NCBI GenBank assembly: GCA_035529895.1
Contig: DATKVV010000070.1
Span: forward strand, 124,001-188,000
Source: JAUWKC01 sp035529895
Lineage (GTDB): Bacteria; Planctomycetota; Phycisphaerae; Sedimentisphaerales; Anaerobacaceae
Length of the DNA stretch: 64,000 bases
Reading direction: 5' to 3'
The notes below the pieces were generated by a model. It had not been told where the DNA came from. It saw only the letters and a program-made list of their open reading frames with translations, and ran no database searches. Both the position numbers and the translations under genes were made by a program. Below, piece by piece: positions 29,878 to 38,474 of the stretch; position 1 is the first letter of the stretch; every line of letters begins with the position of its first letter.

Positions 29878-32800
29878 CTATAGGACAGTACCTCCAAGAC
29901 GCTTCTTCTCAAGCTGAATATTCAATCCTAATCCTCTTAGTTCATTGCACAATACGTCAAATGACAGCGGCGTACCTGCCTCAAGGCTGTTCTGCCCTTT
30001 GACCATAGATTCGTAGATTTTTGTCCGCCCCTCGATATCATCGCTCTTGACAGTCAGCATCTCCTGCAGTGTATAAGCTGCACCATATCCTTCCAGGGCC
30101 CAAACCTCCATCTCGCCAAACCTTTGTCCACCCGTTCTGGTCTTACCGCCCAACGGCTGCTGCGTAATCAGACTGTATGGTCCGGTCGCCCTTGCGTGAA
30201 TCTTGTCATCAACAAGATGATGCAGCTTCATTATATAAATGTAACCTATTGTGGCGCCCTGGTCGAACGGCTCGCCCGTTCTGCCGTCACATAATTGAGT
30301 CTTCAGACTTGTGGGGGTGTTCACAAAGAACTCATCCACAGGCGGCACCTGCCTGTTCGCTTCCAACTCCGCCTTTCGCCTGCTCATAAGCTCGTTCGCT
30401 TCGGCGGTCAACTTCCTGATATCTTCCTCTGTAGCCCCGTCGAAAACCGGCGAAATAGCCTGGAAGCCCAATACCTTCGCCACCCAGCCGAGGTGGGTTT
30501 CCAGAATCTGCCCGACATTCATCCGGCTCGGAACACCGAGAGGGTTCAGCAGAATATCCAGACTCGTACCATCTTCAAGAAACGGCATATCCTCCTCGGG
30601 CATAATCTTGGCGATAACACCCTTGTTGCCGTGGCGGCCGGCAATTTTGTCGCCAACGGACAGCGTTCTCTTTGTCGCAACATAAACTTTGACCATCTCC
30701 AGCACGCCGCTCGGCAGCTCGTCACCATGTTTCAAACGCTCAATCCTGCGTTTCTTCTCCTCTTGAATCTCAGTAATGTTAATCCAGAATTTGTCCACGA
30801 TTTTCTGAACATTCTCCCGGACCGACGCCGGCTTGACCCACTTGATATCGAAGTTTTCCACCTGTTCGTAAATAACCTCATCATCGCTGCTTTCACCGAC
30901 TTTTTGACGCGTCGAAGGATCCACAATCGTGACGTCGAACTTCTTGCGAATTGCTTCGATCATCTGTCTGAATACGAAACATTCTTTGCTCTTCATCTGA
31001 TCTTCATATTGCCTCATCTCCGCTTTGAGGGTCTTCTTTTGTTCTTCGCCCCCAACGCCGCGTTTGGTGAAGAGCTCGGTCTTTATCACCACACCCTCAT
31101 AGCCGCTGGGCAGCTCAAGCGAGTCGTTCTTGACATCTTCGCCCGCCCTGCCAAAGATGGCATGCAGCAGCTTTTCTTCGGGCGTCAGTTCGGTTTTACT
31201 CTTGGGCACAACCTTACCAACGAGAATATCGCCGGGGCACACCCTTGTTCCCTCGCGAATCACCCCGTGCTCATCGAGATTTCGCAGCGCTCTCTCGCCC
31301 ACATTAGGGATATCCCGGGTAAATTCTTCCGTACCCAGACGAGTTTCACGCACCTCCGCCGTGAATTCGTCAATGTGAATGCTTGTGAAACTGTCATTCT
31401 TTATGAGTTTTTCACTGACAACAATCGCGTCCTCAAAGTTAAAACCGTCGAAAGAAACAAACCCAACGAGCACATTCTTGCCGAGGGCCAACACGCCGTC
31501 GGCCGTCCCGCCGCCGTCTGCAATAATCTGACCCTTCTCTACTTTTTGGCCAAGCTTGACAATAGGCTTTTGATTAAGGCAGGTCCTTTCGTTCAACCCC
31601 ACAAATTTTTCGAGCTTATATTCATCGGTGTGGTTAATGACGATGTGCTGTGCGTCCACCGTGGTCACGGCCCCGGCCCTCTTGGCGCGGACTACCATAC
31701 TCGAGTTCCTGCCCACAACTTCTTCCATGCCCGTGCCAACCAACAGCGCTTCTGTCTTCAGCAGCGGAACCGCCTGCCGCTGCATGTTGGAACCCATTAA
31801 AGCCCTGTTCGCGTCATCGTGTTCCAGGAACGGGATAAGCGAAGCCGACACGCCGACAGTCTGTTTTGGTGAAACGTCAACGTAGTTAACCTCTTCGCTC
31901 GAAACCTGCGCCAGCTCACCGCCTTTCATGGCCAACACCACACCCTGTTTTATTTTCCCCGTCTGCTGGTCGAACGCCGCCGGAGCCGCAATAACTGCCT
32001 TCATGTCATCGTCGGCACGCAAATAGTCCACCTTGTCAGTGGCCTTGCCTTTTTCGACTTTTCGATATGGCGTAAGCAGGAATCCATATTCGTCAACCGT
32101 CGCAAATATCGCTAACGAGGAAATCAAGCCGATATTTGTGCCCTCAGGCGTTTCAATCGGACAAATTCTGCCGTAATGGCTGATGTGAACGTCGCGAACC
32201 TCAAAACCGGCTCGCCTCCTGTTTAGCCCGCCGGGGCCAAGAGCCGACAGACGCCTTTCGTGCGTCAACTGGCTCAAGGCGTTCGTCTGGTCAACAACCT
32301 GGCTCAGCTCACCCCGGCCAAAGAAGAAATTAATGCTGCTCGAAACGCTTTTGGTATTTACTAAATCCGCAATCCGCATGGGTTCTTCCGTGTCTCTCCT
32401 TATGCTCATGCGCTCCTGAACCGTTTTGCGAAGTTTAAGCAGACCCTTCCTGATTTCGTCCCCGGCAAGCTCGTCAATTGTTCGCAATCTTCTGTTGCCC
32501 AGATGGTCAATATCATCAACCATCCCCTCGTTGTTGCGCAACGCAATTATGTATTTCATGGTATTCAGGAAATCTTCGGGCCGCAGCGTCATCTCATTCT
32601 CATCCACCGTCAGATTTAACTTGCGGTTCAATCTGAACCTGCCGACTCTGCCCAGACGATAGCGGTTCGAATCAAAAAACTTCTCGGCAAAGAATGCTCT
32701 TGCCTTCTCTTCATTGGGCGGATTGCCCGGTCTCAATCTCACATAAAACTTCAGCAGGGCCTGCTCATGACTTTGGCAGTCGTCCTCCGCCAGAGTGTTC

Positions 32801-34347
32801 AAAACAAGCGTGTCCCCGGCCTGCTCGATTACTTCGATCCTGTTGTCTCCGGCAACCGAGATGCCATGCTCAACTAACTCCGTTAGCGCCCATGTCTTCA
32901 AAAGATTGTCGCCACAGTCACCAATACGCTTGTGGGTACCTGACTTGAATGTGGCCTTAAAATGTATGCGCAGGCGATTCCCCAACCCCTGAGCTCGCGG
33001 GTTCGTGCTTTTCTCCGAACCAGCCTTGCCGACATAACCGTCATTGACCCTGCCCGTTTTGAGGCTCTTGAAGAAGTAGATTCCCTGCTCATTGGTCACG
33101 CCCTTGTATTCATCCAAGTTTCTTACTTCGATCCAACCCGAACTGCTTTCGATCGCTTTTTTACACTCTCGAAACAGCTCATCCAGCATGGGGTTACTCT
33201 TCCAAGCTGCGTCCAACTGGTCCTTCTTCAACAACCCGTCCTCGTCATTGAACCTGGGACACATTTTATCCTTACCCGCAGGATACTCTAAAGCGAGTTT
33301 CGTTTCCAGCGCAGACAATTGGCGCTCGGCACCCTTGTCTTTTAAGACCACCCCCTGTTGCTCGGTGACTACGCACTTGAATACGAATCCGCCTGTCCGT
33401 ATGCCTCCGGCTACGATATACATTTCACGCAGGGCCTTTTGGTTCTGTTCAACCCAACGACGACCCTCATCAGTTTCGAGCCACTTCTGCGCTTCCGTTA
33501 AGGACATTCTCAGCGGGGCATGCGAGGAAACTCTGGCGCTTTGTATGAGCGAGACTTTGTCACCGATGAGCCTGCCGGCCTTGACAATAATTTCGCCGGT
33601 CTCCGTGTCCACAATCGGCCCTACCGCCCACATCGAAGGCGTCAGTTTCGCTGCCGGAACAGTCTTGGTCGGGTAAAAGGCACGCAGAATATCCTCAGTG
33701 GTGCTATAGGCACGGTCTATCGCCCGCAGGAAAATGGTTGCCGGGATCTTGCTGGACTGGTCGATTTTGACCACCAGTATGTCTTTATGGGTAACACTTA
33801 TCTCTATCCAACTGCCCCGCTCAGGTATGACTCTGCCCCCGTGCAGCACCCTGTCGCCTTCTTTGCTCTCTATCAGAAAATCAACGCCGGGGCTTCGGTG
33901 CAGCTGGTTTACAATCACGCGCTCGGCGCCGTTGATGATAAACTCACCGCCGCCTATCATGACCGGAATTTCGCCCAGGTATATACTCTGTTCGGCCAGA
34001 TCCTCATCATCTTTCGAGCGCAGTCTGCAGCATACCTTCAATGGGTAACCGTATGTCAGCCGCAATTGTCGGCATTCATGAGGCGTATAACGCGGGTCTT
34101 CCAGCTCATAGTACAGATATTCCAAATACATCGTCTTGTCATAGTTCTGAATCGGGAATATCTCACGAAACAGACCTTCAAGCCCCACGCACTTCCTTTT
34201 GGTCGGCGCAACATCTCTCTGCAGGAAGCTCTCGTAGCTTGTTCTCTGTATCGCAACCAGGTCCGGCACATCAACGACGTCCCGTACTTTTCCAAAATCC
34301 CGCACTTTCTGTAGCACCATTTTTCCACTCCCAAAATCAACTGACAA
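29878..34347 (-). CDS. rpoB: RNA polymerase beta subunit with a large internal insertion
   Basis: The beta subunit forms the pincer opposite beta' and binds the nascent RNA and rifampicin. It has 1489 residues, longer than the 1150-1350 of most bacteria. The rifampicin region is conserved (LSQVVDQTNALSQLTHERR, then LSALGPGG). DFDGFNFEDAIVVSEKL-type catalytic motifs and GKTRTGGQRFGEMEVWALEG are in place near the C-terminus. Residues from about 265 to 500, in the beta lobe where many phyla carry inserts, are extra and contain a GIY-YIG-like segment (separate entry). The normal fold resumes at VLNTLAEDDCQSHEQALLK. The frame is uninterrupted, so the insertion is translated. Confidence 0.97.
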   Translation of the reverse strand: MSVDFGSGKMVLQKVRDFGKVRDVVDVPDLVAIQRTSYESFLQRDVAPTKRKCVGLEGLFREIFPIQNYDKTMYLEYLYYELEDPRYTPHECRQLRLTYGYPLKVCCRLRSKDDEDLAEQSIYLGEIPVMIGGGEFIINGAERVIVNQLHRSPGVDFLIESKEGDRVLHGGRVIPERGSWIEISVTHKDILVVKIDQSSKIPATIFLRAIDRAYSTTEDILRAFYPTKTVPAAKLTPSMWAVGPIVDTETGEIIVKAGRLIGDKVSLIQSARVSSHAPLRMSLTEAQKWLETDEGRRWVEQNQKALREMYIVAGGIRTGGFVFKCVVTEQQGVVLKDKGAERQLSALETKLALEYPAGKDKMCPRFNDEDGLLKKDQLDAAWKSNPMLDELFRECKKAIESSSGWIEVRNLDEYKGVTNEQGIYFFKSLKTGRVNDGYVGKAGSEKSTNPRAQGLGNRLRIHFKATFKSGTHKRIGDCGDNLLKTWALTELVEHGISVAGDNRIEVIEQAGDTLVLNTLAEDDCQSHEQALLKFYVRLRPGNPPNEEKARAFFAEKFFDSNRYRLGRVGRFRLNRKLNLTVDENEMTLRPEDFLNTMKYIIALRNNEGMVDDIDHLGNRRLRTIDELAGDEIRKGLLKLRKTVQERMSIRRDTEEPMRIADLVNTKSVSSSINFFFGRGELSQVVDQTNALSQLTHERRLSALGPGGLNRRRAGFEVRDVHISHYGRICPIETPEGTNIGLISSLAIFATVDEYGFLLTPYRKVEKGKATDKVDYLRADDDMKAVIAAPAAFDQQTGKIKQGVVLAMKGGELAQVSSEEVNYVDVSPKQTVGVSASLIPFLEHDDANRALMGSNMQRQAVPLLKTEALLVGTGMEEVVGRNSSMVVRAKRAGAVTTVDAQHIVINHTDEYKLEKFVGLNERTCLNQKPIVKLGQKVEKGQIIADGGGTADGVLALGKNVLVGFVSFDGFNFEDAIVVSEKLIKNDSFTSIHIDEFTAEVRETRLGTEEFTRDIPNVGERALRNLDEHGVIREGTRVCPGDILVGKVVPKSKTELTPEEKLLHAIFGRAGEDVKNDSLELPSGYEGVVIKTELFTKRGVGGEEQKKTLKAEMRQYEDQMKSKECFVFRQMIEAIRKKFDVTIVDPSTRQKVGESSDDEVIYEQVENFDIKWVKPASVRENVQKIVDKFWINITEIQEEKKRRIERLKHGDELPSGVLEMVKVYVATKRTLSVGDKIAGRHGNKGVIAKIMPEEDMPFLEDGTSLDILLNPLGVPSRMNVGQILETHLGWVAKVLGFQAISPVFDGATEEDIRKLTAEANELMSRRKAELEANRQVPPVDEFFVNTPTSLKTQLCDGRTGEPFDQGATIGYIYIMKLHHLVDDKIHARATGPYSLITQQPLGGKTRTGGQRFGEMEVWALEGYGAAYTLQEMLTVKSDDIEGRTKIYESMVKGQNSLEAGTPLSFDVLCNELRGLGLNIQLEKKRLGGTVL
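32848..33138 (-). other. GIY-YIG-nuclease-like segment inserted in RpoB
   Basis: RpoB residues about 404-500 fit the start of the GIY-YIG fold. GIY is at 422-424 and YVGKAG at 438-443. GLGNRLRIHF at 454-463 contains Arg458, in the place of the catalytic Arg of I-TevI (KRWKRHF). HFKATFKSGTH parallels the following I-TevI helix. A candidate for the essential Glu is less clear (ALTELVEHG, residues 487-495). No intein splice-junction Cys/Ser or C-terminal HN is visible, and the segment is in frame with beta on both sides. It may be a domesticated or degenerate nuclease domain used structurally. The preceding part of the insert, 265-403, is mostly helical and unrecognised. Confidence 0.6.
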
Positions 34348-34401
34348 CGGGCGGCATTCGGAACATTTTCTTCACCCGCTGTCCGCCATATGTGATTCTC
34401 T

Positions 34402-34863
34402 TTAAGCCAATTCAACTACTGCGCCCGCAGCTTCAAGCTGCTTCTGGGCCGCTTCCGCTTCCTCTTTGCTTACCCCCTGCTTGACCGGCTTGGGAACACC
34501 GTCCACAAGGTCCTTGGCTTCTTTCAGACCAAGACTCGTTAAAGCTCTCACTTCCTTGATAACCTGAATCTTTTTGTCGCCAAATGCCTTTAGGATTACG
34601 TCGAAGCTGGTCTTCTCTTCCTTTTCCTCGGCCTTCTCACCTGCTGCCGGCCCGGCCATCATAACAGGCGCGCCCGCCGCTGGCTCAATCCCGTACTCTT
34701 CCTTAAGATAATCACCGAGCTCTTTGGCCTGCATCAGGGTCAGACCGACTATTTTATCGCCAAGCTTCTTAATCTCGCTGCCCCATTTCCTGGATTCCTT
34801 GGCCTCCTTCGCTTGCTCAGTCTCCTTCGCCTCGCTTACCTCTTTCACTTGTTCCTCTGTCAT
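34402..34863 (-). CDS. rplL: 50S ribosomal protein L7/L12 with N-terminal extension
   Basis: L7/L12 forms the flexible stalk that recruits translation GTPases. The 153-residue protein has about 28 extra N-terminal residues rich in Glu and Lys. The dimerisation domain (KIVGLTLMQAKELGDYLKEE) and an Ala/Pro/Gly hinge come next. The C-terminal domain has KIQVIKEVRALTSLGLKEAK and ends VVELA. Typical length is 120-130. It follows rplJ. Confidence 0.94.
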   Translation of the reverse strand: MTEEQVKEVSEAKETEQAKEAKESRKWGSEIKKLGDKIVGLTLMQAKELGDYLKEEYGIEPAAGAPVMMAGPAAGEKAEEKEEKTSFDVILKAFGDKKIQVIKEVRALTSLGLKEAKDLVDGVPKPVKQGVSKEEAEAAQKQLEAAGAVVELA

Positions 34864-34990
34864 TTTAGGTCAACTCCTGTCACTAATGCCTGGTGGTAGC
34901 CGAAACTACGCCGTTTCGTTTAACCCCTCTACAAAAAGCGGGGACAGCCACACAAGCAACTAATAATCTTCGAAACACCCTTTATCAAAG

Positions 34991-35524
34991 TCAGGCCGCC
35001 TGCTTTTCTCCCCTTTCCACAATAGTTTTTATACAGCCGGCAATAATGCCCGCAGCCGCATTGAACGTACTGACCAATCTGCTGCCGGGCGACTGCGCCA
35101 AGGCAACAATCCCGCCCTGCAACTCCGCCCGCGTAGGCATTTTTGAAAGGCCCTCAGTTCCTTTGGCGTCCAATACCAATCCGTCCAAAAAGGCTCCTTT
35201 GATCTCTATGGCCGGAACCTTCTTGATCCACCCAATCATCTCTTTTGCAGCGTCAACTACACTGTCGCCGCCGTAGGCAATGGTGCAAGGACCGCTAAAC
35301 AGCCCCCCTGCCCCTTCCATTTGCCGACTACTTAGCGCCTTTTTGAACAGCGAATTCTTGACCACCAGTAATCTGATGCCTTTCTGTTTGAGCTCGCCCC
35401 GCATCAGATTATTGTCAACCCCGTTGACGCCCTTGGTACTGACAACCAGAAAATCGCTGATACGCTCATCAGCAATTCTCTTTTCCAGTTCCGTCTGCAA
35501 TAATCCTTTTACATACTTGCTCAT
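34991..35524 (-). CDS. rplJ: 50S ribosomal protein L10
   Basis: L10 anchors L7/L12 dimers to the ribosomal stalk. It has 177 residues from ATG 35524 (MSKYVKGLLQTELEKRI), preceded by GGTGAG. The frame is open five codons upstream. Family marks are DFLVVSTKGVNGVDNNLMRG, LLVVKNSLFKKAL and GPCTIAYGGDSV. The C-terminal helix carrying the L7/L12 sites is present. Order rplA-rplJ-rplL is standard. Confidence 0.93.
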   Translation of the reverse strand: MSKYVKGLLQTELEKRIADERISDFLVVSTKGVNGVDNNLMRGELKQKGIRLLVVKNSLFKKALSSRQMEGAGGLFSGPCTIAYGGDSVVDAAKEMIGWIKKVPAIEIKGAFLDGLVLDAKGTEGLSKMPTRAELQGGIVALAQSPGSRLVSTFNAAAGIIAGCIKTIVERGEKQAA

Positions 35525-35593
35525 TTTCTCACCGGTCAATGTCAGTGCACCAGTTGCAGGTGCACACCCATTAAATTACGCACCTTCGCCCTT

Positions 35594-36274
35594 CTATGAA
35601 ACCGCAACTTTTATACTTGGGCTCATAGTTGCAGAAATACACATTTTTTTTATATACGTGCCTTTCGATGTCACCGGCCTGATTCTCTTTATGTGCGACA
35701 AAAAAGCCTCGATGTTGTCCACAAGTTTCTGGCTGTCGAAGCTTTGCTTGCCGACTGCTACCTGAACATTGCCGCCGGCATCGTTCTTGAACTCCACCTT
35801 CCCGGCAGCAAATTCACCCACTGCCGCCGCTACATCCGCAGTTACCGTACCATTCTTGGGTGAAGGCATTTTCCCCTGCGGCCCGAGAATACGGCCCAGC
35901 TTACCCACCTTCCCCATCACTTTAGGCGACGCGATGGCAACATCAAAGTCCGCCCACCCGTCCGAGATTTTCTTGATAAGCTCGTCACAGCCGACCTCGA
36001 TTGCACCGGCCCGCCTTGCAGCTTCCACGTCCGTCTCTTCACAAAAAGCAATGACTTTTTTCTGCTTGCCTATCCCATGAGGCAGGGATATTGAGCCGCG
36101 AACCAGCTGGTCGGCCTGTTTCGGGTCTATACCCAAATGTAACACGCACTCTATCGTCTGGTCAAATTTAGCCGACTTGAACGACTTGATTTTTTCGACC
36201 GCCTGTGCCAAGCTGACACTCTCCTTGCTCAGCTCTTGCGATTCCTTTTTATATCTCTTACTTCGAAATCTCAT
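35594..36274 (-). CDS. rplA: 50S ribosomal protein L1
   Basis: L1 forms the mobile stalk that helps E-site tRNA leave, and it often represses its own operon. It has 226 residues. The N-terminal half has FDQTIECVLHLGIDPKQADQ. GKLGRILGPQGKMPSPKNGT is the family signature. It ends near KRIRPVTSKGTYIKK. It follows rplK. Confidence 0.96.
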   Translation of the reverse strand: MRFRSKRYKKESQELSKESVSLAQAVEKIKSFKSAKFDQTIECVLHLGIDPKQADQLVRGSISLPHGIGKQKKVIAFCEETDVEAARRAGAIEVGCDELIKKISDGWADFDVAIASPKVMGKVGKLGRILGPQGKMPSPKNGTVTADVAAAVGEFAAGKVEFKNDAGGNVQVAVGKQSFDSQKLVDNIEAFLSHIKRIRPVTSKGTYIKKMCISATMSPSIKVAVS

Positions 36275-36362
36275 AAAGCGTTTCTCTTAAGAATTCTCTA
36301 ACTGTGCCTAAAAAGCCTCTCTTCTGCATCTCCGGGGATAGCCGACGCAACCCGCCTGGCAC

Positions 36363-36797
36363 TCAGGACTCGCCAGAGACGATTTCTATTCCCATGCTTC
36401 GCGCCGTGCCTGCGATAATTCTCTCTGCGTGAGCCAAATCGTACGCGTTCAAATCCTTGAATTTGGTCTCAGCAATTCTACGCAATTGCTCGGCGCTGAT
36501 TTTCCCGACTTTTTCCTTATTTGGAACGCCGCTCCCTTTTGCAATTTCGGCCACTTGTTTCAAAAGAACCGCGGCCGGCGGACTCTTAACCTCAAAAGTA
36601 AAACTCTTGTCCGTATATACCGTTATTACAACCGGCACGATTGTCCCGTTAAGGTCTTTTGTTCGCTCGTTAAACTGCGAAACAAATTGACCGATGTTGA
36701 CCCCATGCTGGCCCAATGCAGGGCCTATCGGGGGAGCGGGTGTTGCCTGCCCTCCAGGCGCCTGCAATTTTATCTTAAACGCTACCTCTTTAGCCAT
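36363..36797 (-). CDS. rplK: 50S ribosomal protein L11
   Basis: L11 binds the GTPase centre of 23S rRNA and mediates the thiostrepton and stringent responses. It has 144 residues. FKIKLQAPGGQATPAPPIGP is the proline-rich N-terminal switch. GQHGVNIGQFVSQFNERTKD and ERIIAGTARSMGIEIV complete the signature. It follows nusG. Confidence 0.97.
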   Translation of the reverse strand: MAKEVAFKIKLQAPGGQATPAPPIGPALGQHGVNIGQFVSQFNERTKDLNGTIVPVVITVYTDKSFTFEVKSPPAAVLLKQVAEIAKGSGVPNKEKVGKISAEQLRRIAETKFKDLNAYDLAHAERIIAGTARSMGIEIVSGES

Positions 36798-36851
36798 ACT
36801 ACGTACCTCTTATCCCCTTTGAGATGCAATCCAAAGCTCACCAAACGACTA

Positions 36852-37394
36852 TCATATCTTCTCTATCTGCCAATATTCTATATCCAGAGGAGTGCTTCGC
36901 CCAAATATCGTCACAATCACCTTCACAAGCCCTCGCTCGGGGTCAATCGAATCGACGGCGCCTTCAAAATTCTCAAAGGCGCCTTCTCGAATCTTAATCA
37001 AATCACCTTTATTGAATTCTACTTTGATGCTCGGCGCCTGCTCGGGCTTTTCCGCCTCCAAAAGCATCTTGGCCACATCGGTATCCCGCATCGGTGTCGG
37101 AATCCCTTCCGTACCGATAAAATCCCCCACATCAGACGTCTCTTTTATCAAAAACCATGCCTTTTCCGGGACGCGCCCGTCTTCGGTCGCCTCCATCTCC
37201 ATAAAAACGTACCCGGGATACAGTTTCCGCTTATGAACCGTTTGCTTGCCCCCGCGAATACGCTTAACCATCTCAACAGGAACCTCTATCCGGCCGACAA
37301 TATCATTCAGGTTCTCTCTCTCTACCCTCTGCAACAGGGCTTCTTTGACCTGTACTTCCTTATTTGCCGCAACTCGTAAAACGTACCACTGCAT
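36852..37394 (-). CDS. nusG: Transcription termination/antitermination factor NusG
   Basis: NusG binds the beta' clamp and links polymerase to Rho or to the ribosome. It has 180 residues from ATG 37394 (MQWYVLRVAANKE). Five more codons are open to an ATG at 37409. The NGN domain contains RIRGGKQTVHKRKLYPGYVF. The KOW domain (FNKGDLIKIREGAFENFEG) ends the protein. Order secE-nusG-rplK is conserved. Confidence 0.95.
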   Translation of the reverse strand: MQWYVLRVAANKEVQVKEALLQRVERENLNDIVGRIEVPVEMVKRIRGGKQTVHKRKLYPGYVFMEMEATEDGRVPEKAWFLIKETSDVGDFIGTEGIPTPMRDTDVAKMLLEAEKPEQAPSIKVEFNKGDLIKIREGAFENFEGAVDSIDPERGLVKVIVTIFGRSTPLDIEYWQIEKI

Positions 37395-37598
37395 ATTAGT
37401 ACCTGACATTAGGGGACAACACTCGGCTTCCTGCGTTTCCTGCCCTGCCGCCGTACGACTTCAACATCCGATACACAAACCTGCTGGAGTCTCGCCTGAG
37501 AAGTTCGACTTGTACGGCCCAGCCCGCACCTTCTGGCTTCACGTCGCCCACCCGGACAGTCTCAAAAGCCCCTCGAATAATGCAAATCACCGACCAAA

Positions 37599-38003
37599 CT
37601 AAATACCCACAGCCTCGGTAAAGAAGAGCCGAAAAACTATATCCGTGACCCCAAGAAGCACGGCCATGGCAATCACAACCACGATAACGATAAATGTCGA
37701 AACAGCGATTTCCTTTCTACTTGACCAGCTGACCTTCTTCATCTCCCCTTCGGCGGCAATCATAAAATCAGCCACAGAGGGCTTGTTCACCAGCCAGAAA
37801 ATCAGCAGGCTCAAGACAACAAACAAGCCCGCCGGCACCATAGTCGCCACCCACAGCGCCGCCCTCGGATTCAAACCAAACTCAGCGGCCTGCAGCCAGC
37901 TATAAAGTTGCAGACAGCCTAACGCTATAATTATCCCAAAGCCAAAAGCACTGCACAGCCTTGTGTATTTCCCCTGGCCGCGCTTATATACATCGAATCT
38001 CAT
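37599..38003 (-). CDS. secE: Preprotein translocase subunit SecE
   Basis: SecE clamps SecY in the translocon. It has 134 residues from ATG 38003 (MRFDVYKRGQGKYTRL). Three hydrophobic spans are visible: FGFGIIIALGCLQLYSW, VATMVPAGLFVVLSLLIF and the SecE core helix FIVIVVVIAMAVLLGVTDIV. The signature EMKKVSWSSRKEI precedes the last helix. The three-span form is longer than the one-span SecE of many bacteria. The 200-base gap to nusG holds no clear gene. Confidence 0.92.
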   Translation of the reverse strand: MRFDVYKRGQGKYTRLCSAFGFGIIIALGCLQLYSWLQAAEFGLNPRAALWVATMVPAGLFVVLSLLIFWLVNKPSVADFMIAAEGEMKKVSWSSRKEIAVSTFIVIVVVIAMAVLLGVTDIVFRLFFTEAVGI

Positions 38004-38052
38004 GCCTGACAAACCCTCATTTCAGCCCGAGCTCCGGTTTTCTCCCCCGAAA

Positions 38053-38125
38053 CAGGCCAGAAGGGAATCGAACCCCCAACCTTCGGTTTTGGAGACCGAC
38101 GCTCTGCCAATTGAGCTACTGGCCT
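38053..38125 (-). tRNA. tRNA-Trp (CCA)
   Basis: A 73-base cloverleaf with a perfect AGGCCAG/CTGGCCT acceptor stem. The anticodon loop is CTCCAAA (anticodon CCA), with a TTCGATT T-loop and G73 discriminator. CCA is not encoded. It lies between rpmG and secE, the classic location of a tRNA-Trp gene in bacteria. Confidence 0.96.
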
Positions 38126-38159
38126 AAACTCGAAACGTAGAGCCTTGATTTCCTGCCTT

Positions 38160-38327
38160 CTACTTTCTTCGTATCTTGTGAACCGTACGCTTCCGTTCGT
38201 TTTTGCAGAACTTGTTCAGCTCCAATTTAGGCGTACCTTCTGCTACGCTGACACTCGTTCGGTAGTTTCTTTGCCCGCATTCCCTGCACTCAAGCCAGAC
38301 ATACTCTCTTTTGCTCTTCTTAGCCAT
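38160..38327 (-). CDS. rpmG: 50S ribosomal protein L33
   Basis: L33 has 55 residues from ATG 38327 (MAKKSKREYVWLECRECG). The frame stays open 13 codons upstream but the family length favours this start. Cys14 and Cys17 form the first half of the zinc site. The second half keeps only one Cys (NKFCKNERK), so zinc binding is doubtful. KLELNKFC and RTVHKIRRK are typical of the family. It lies between tuf and tRNA-Trp. Confidence 0.92.
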   Translation of the reverse strand: MAKKSKREYVWLECRECGQRNYRTSVSVAEGTPKLELNKFCKNERKRTVHKIRRK

Positions 38328-38474
38328 AGAACCTATTCCCGCCGGACGGCCTCGCCTGCCCGGCAAAACTCCTTACTCCAACAATGCCCGGCTGTCCCCC
38401 GCAAAACCAAAACGGTCAAATCCGAACACTTTCGCTCCCGCCACTCGTGCAGTTCAACAGCCTTTCGTACGTGC

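Noticed and set aside
30295..31800. A 501-codon plus-strand frame
   Set aside because: It lies antisense to rpoB, whose protein is conserved throughout. The antisense reading has no family motif.
32848..33555. Intein in RpoB
   Set aside because: No Cys/Ser at the start of the insert, no terminal His-Asn and no block A/B/F/G splice motifs; the insert continues smoothly into the beta fold.
37396..37590. A 64-codon frame between secE and nusG
   Set aside because: No family motif and no ribosome site; probably leader sequence of nusG.
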